Shown here piece after piece: positions 61,942-64,000 of a stretch of DNA of 64,000 bases. The translations under genes and the position numbers were made by a program. Positions within the stretch are counted from its first letter, which is position 1, and every line of letters begins with the position of its first letter. The notes under the pieces were generated by a model. That model had not been told where the DNA came from. It ran no database searches and was given only the letters and a program-made list of their open reading frames with translations. Source of the stretch: Nocardia arthritidis (lineage in GTDB: Bacteria > Actinomycetota > Actinomycetes > Mycobacteriales > Mycobacteriaceae); NCBI RefSeq assembly GCF_011801145.1, contig NZ_CP046172.1, positions 2,914,001-2,978,000 on the forward strand, written 5' to 3'.

Positions 61942-63540
61942 ATGCTCCGATTTTTCATACTCGGATTCCTTGCCACCGCGGTGCTGCTGGTGGGGGTGGC
62001 CGCGGCGATCGGGTCATGGGCGTGGTGGGTGCTCGTCGCGCTGCTGGTGCTGCTGCTCTGCGTGGGCGTCTATGACATGGTGCAGAAGCGGCATTCGGTG
62101 CTGCGCAACTATCCGGTGCTCGGGCATATGCGGTTCCTGCTGGAGGGCATCCGCCCGGAGATTCAGCAGTATTTTGTGGAACGCAACTTCGACGGTCGCC
62201 CCTTCGACCGCGACGTGCGCACCATGATCTACGAGCGGGCCAAGGGAATTCACGGCGAGCTGTCCTTCGGCACCGAACGCGATGTCGAGCAGGTCGGCTA
62301 CGAATATCTGGTGCATTCGACGGCGCCGGTGCCGGAGCCGAAGACGCCGCCGCGGGTGCTGATCGGCGGCCCGGACTGCACCAAGCCGTATTCCATGTCG
62401 CTGCTGAATGTTTCGGCGATGAGCTTCGGCGCGCTGTCGGCGAACGCGCTGCGCGCCCTGAACCGGGCGGCCGCGATGGGTGGTTTCGCGCACGACACGG
62501 GCGAGGGCGGGCTCACCCCGTACCATCTCGACGGCGGCGGAGATCTGGTGTGGGAGTTGGGTTCCGGCTACTTCGGCACGCGCACCGCCGACGGCGCCTT
62601 CGATCCGCACCGCTTCACCGAAACCGCGGCGCGCGAACAGGTGAAGGCCATCTCGATAAAGCTCAGCCAGGGTGCGAAACCCGGGCTGGGCGGCGTGCTG
62701 CCCGCGGCCAAGGTGAGCGCGGAGATCGCGGCCTATCGCGGTGTCCCCGCGCATACGAAATGCGTCAGCCCGGCGGCACATTCGGCCTTCCACACACCGC
62801 GTGAGCTGATCGCGTTCGTCGCGCGGCTGCGCGAATTGTCCGGCGGTAAGCCGGTGGGCTTCAAGCTGTGCGTCGGATCGCGCATCGATGTGCTCGCCAT
62901 CTGCAAGGCGATCCAAGCCGAGGGCATCGCACCGGATTTCATCGTCGTCGACGGCAAGGAGGGCGGAACCGCGGCTGCCCCACTGGAATACGAGGACAAT
63001 GTCGGCCTGCCGCTCACCGACGGGCTGATGACGCTGCACAACGCGCTGGTCGGCACCGGCCTGCGGGACCGGATCCGGCTCGGCGCCAGCGGCAAGGTGG
63101 CCACCGGAACCGATATCGTCAAGCGGCTCATCCAGGGCGCCGACTACACCAATTCGGCGCGCGCCATGATGATGGCCGTCGGCTGTATCCAGGCTCAGCG
63201 CTGTCACACCAACAAATGCCCGGTCGGTGTCGCCACCCAGGATCCGCGGCGGGCGCACGCGCTGGACGTCGCGGACAAATCGGTGCGCGCCCAGCGCTAT
63301 CAGGAGGCGACGGTGCAGCAGGCCGTGCAGCTGATGGCATCGCTGGGAGTGGGTGAGCCCGGCGAGCTGAACCCCCATATGCTGCGCAAGAAGATTTCGC
63401 CGACGGTGGTGCAGTCGTATGCGGAGCTGTACGAGTGGCTCGCCCCCGGTGAGCTGCTGAGCGATCCGCCGCGCGGCTGGCGCATGGACTGGGCCGCGGC
63501 GGACCCGGATTCGTTCCGGCCGATGCCCGGTAAAGCATAG
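61942..63540 (+). CDS. FMN-binding glutamate synthase-family membrane protein
   Basis: A 532-residue protein: two N-terminal membrane segments (about 5-45), then the FMN-binding domain of glutamate synthase. The 3Fe-4S cysteines are in [19 protein letters not shown], and the FMN site is in [19 protein letters not shown]. The glutaminase domain is missing, which is typical of this stand-alone family. Its physiological substrate is unknown. Confidence 0.88.
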   Translation: MLRFFILGFLATAVLLVGVAAAIGSWAWWVLVALLVLLLCVGVYDMVQKRHSVLRNYPVLGHMRFLLEGIRPEIQQYFVERNFDGRPFDRDVRTMIYERAKGIHGELSFGTERDVEQVGYEYLVHSTAPVPEPKTPPRVLIGGPDCTKPYSMSLLNVSAMSFGALSANALRALNRAAAMGGFAHDTGEGGLTPYHLDGGGDLVWELGSGYFGTRTADGAFDPHRFTETAAREQVKAISIKLSQGAKPGLGGVLPAAKVSAEIAAYRGVPAHTKCVSPAAHSAFHTPRELIAFVARLRELSGGKPVGFKLCVGSRIDVLAICKAIQAEGIAPDFIVVDGKEGGTAAAPLEYEDNVGLPLTDGLMTLHNALVGTGLRDRIRLGASGKVATGTDIVKRLIQGADYTNSARAMMMAVGCIQAQRCHTNKCPVGVATQDPRRAHALDVADKSVRAQRYQEATVQQAVQLMASLGVGEPGELNPHMLRKKISPTVVQSYAELYEWLAPGELLSDPPRGWRMDWAAADPDSFRPMPGKA

Positions 63541-63659
63541 GAAGGGCGAATCGCCGAGAACGGGGGACACGTCCTATGAATTCTGGCCCGCTAAGGTTCC
63601 GTCGACATGCTCGCGCCCGGCCCGGGTCAGCCGGACCGGACAACACCGAGGGGACAACG

Positions 63660-64000
63660 GTGACAACGACCGCGGACCGGACGGCGACGCCCTTCCGGGA
63701 TTGGCTGCTGGAAGGCGCCACCGACGAACGCTATTCGCAGCATCCGGGTCCGATGCGCAAACCGGGTGATGCCGAACACGAGCATTCCTGGTGGAAGGTG
63801 ATGTGCCTGACCGGCGTCGACTACTTCTCGACCCTGGGTTATCAGCCGGGTATCGCGGCGCTGGCCGCCGGCGTGCTCTCACCGATGGCGACGCTGGTGC
63901 TGGTGGCGTTGACGCTGCTCGGCGCGCTGCCGGTATATCGGCGGGTGGCGAAGGAGAGCCCGCACGGCGGCGGTTCGCTGGCCATGTTCAGCCATGTGCT
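63660..64000 (+). CDS. APC-family amino acid permease, N-terminal part (truncated by window edge)
   Basis: The frame stays open to the window edge. [24 protein letters not shown] sequence and [20 protein letters not shown] belong to the APC superfamily of amino acid or potassium-type permeases. The GTG at 63660 is preferred because GAGGGG lies 6 nt upstream; an ATG at 63576 would add 28 residues without a good ribosome site. The 3' end is not seen. Confidence 0.7.
   Translation, partial: MTTTADRTATPFRDWLLEGATDERYSQHPGPMRKPGDAEHEHSWWKVMCLTGVDYFSTLGYQPGIAALAAGVLSPMATLVLVALTLLGALPVYRRVAKESPHGGGSLAMFSHV

Noticed and set aside
1..64000. CRISPR array, tRNA or rRNA gene, insertion sequence, or replication origin
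   Set aside because: I saw no regular repeat-spacer pattern, cloverleaf or rRNA-like segment, transposase with DDE signature, or DnaA-box cluster; short ones could be missed by eye.

Overview
This is a high-GC actinobacterial window. The mix of a modular type I polyketide synthase (PKS), an MmpS/MmpL pair, an EspR-like regulator, an MAB_1171c-type membrane protein and many FadD, SDR and P450 genes points to a Nocardia-like mycolic-acid actinomycete. This is inferred from gene content; no rRNA or tRNA gene was seen.

Region 1 (1-25053) is a polyketide gene cluster cut off at the left edge. A giant PKS gene (minus strand, starting at 8574) encodes a KSQ-AT-ACP loading module, then KS-AT-KR-ACP, then the next KS. 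Both AT domains carry methylmalonyl-type motifs, so a propionate-derived starter and a reduced 2-methyl-3-hydroxypentanoyl diketide are predicted. Tailoring genes follow: aldo/keto reductase, P450, two luciferase-like monooxygenases, SDR, O-methyltransferase, ferredoxin with a second P450, phytanoyl-CoA-type dioxygenase and a second SDR. LysR and LuxR regulators come next. A three-gene carrier protein, prolyl-AMP ligase and acyl-CoA dehydrogenase-like cassette, facing a KAS III-like gene, is the standard set for pyrrole-2-carboxyl-carrier formation and transfer. The combination fits a pyrrole-ester macrolide of the nargenicin/nodusmicin type; that assignment is inference. All four main promoter regions share one roughly 49-bp inverted repeat, with a -10-like box at a fixed distance.

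Region 2 (25112-36877) looks like one lipid-handling regulon: a FadD-like ligase, an SDR, an alpha/beta hydrolase, a membrane adenylate cyclase, MmpS and MmpL. Five palindromes of the form ACTATGAC-N4-GTCATAGT lie in front of these units and in front of a TetR gene that is frameshifted in this sequence.

Region 3 (36956-45475) has two P-loop ATP-binding genes (one TmrB-like), a small secreted protein and several decayed genes. It then has a complete lasso-peptide cluster (precursor, cyclase, RRE protein, leader peptidase, ABC transporter), with a SARP regulator ending tail-to-tail against it.

Region 4 (46301-49776, with its XRE gene at 49754-50227) is a compact operon: resolvase-like small protein, ImmA/IrrE-type peptidase, MAB_1171c-type membrane protein and FAD monooxygenase, with a convergent EspR-like XRE regulator. 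A repeated AGTACAT motif lies upstream of both ends.

Region 5 (50298-64000) is more ordinary chromosome: membrane protein, thioesterase, GlcG/HbpS-like protein, phosphotransferase, GGDEF protein, secreted lipase, Lrp/AsnC regulator and carboxylesterase. It also has a P450-ferredoxin-PhzS-like oxygenase group opposite a fused HTH regulator, a glutamate-synthase-like FMN protein and the start of an APC permease.
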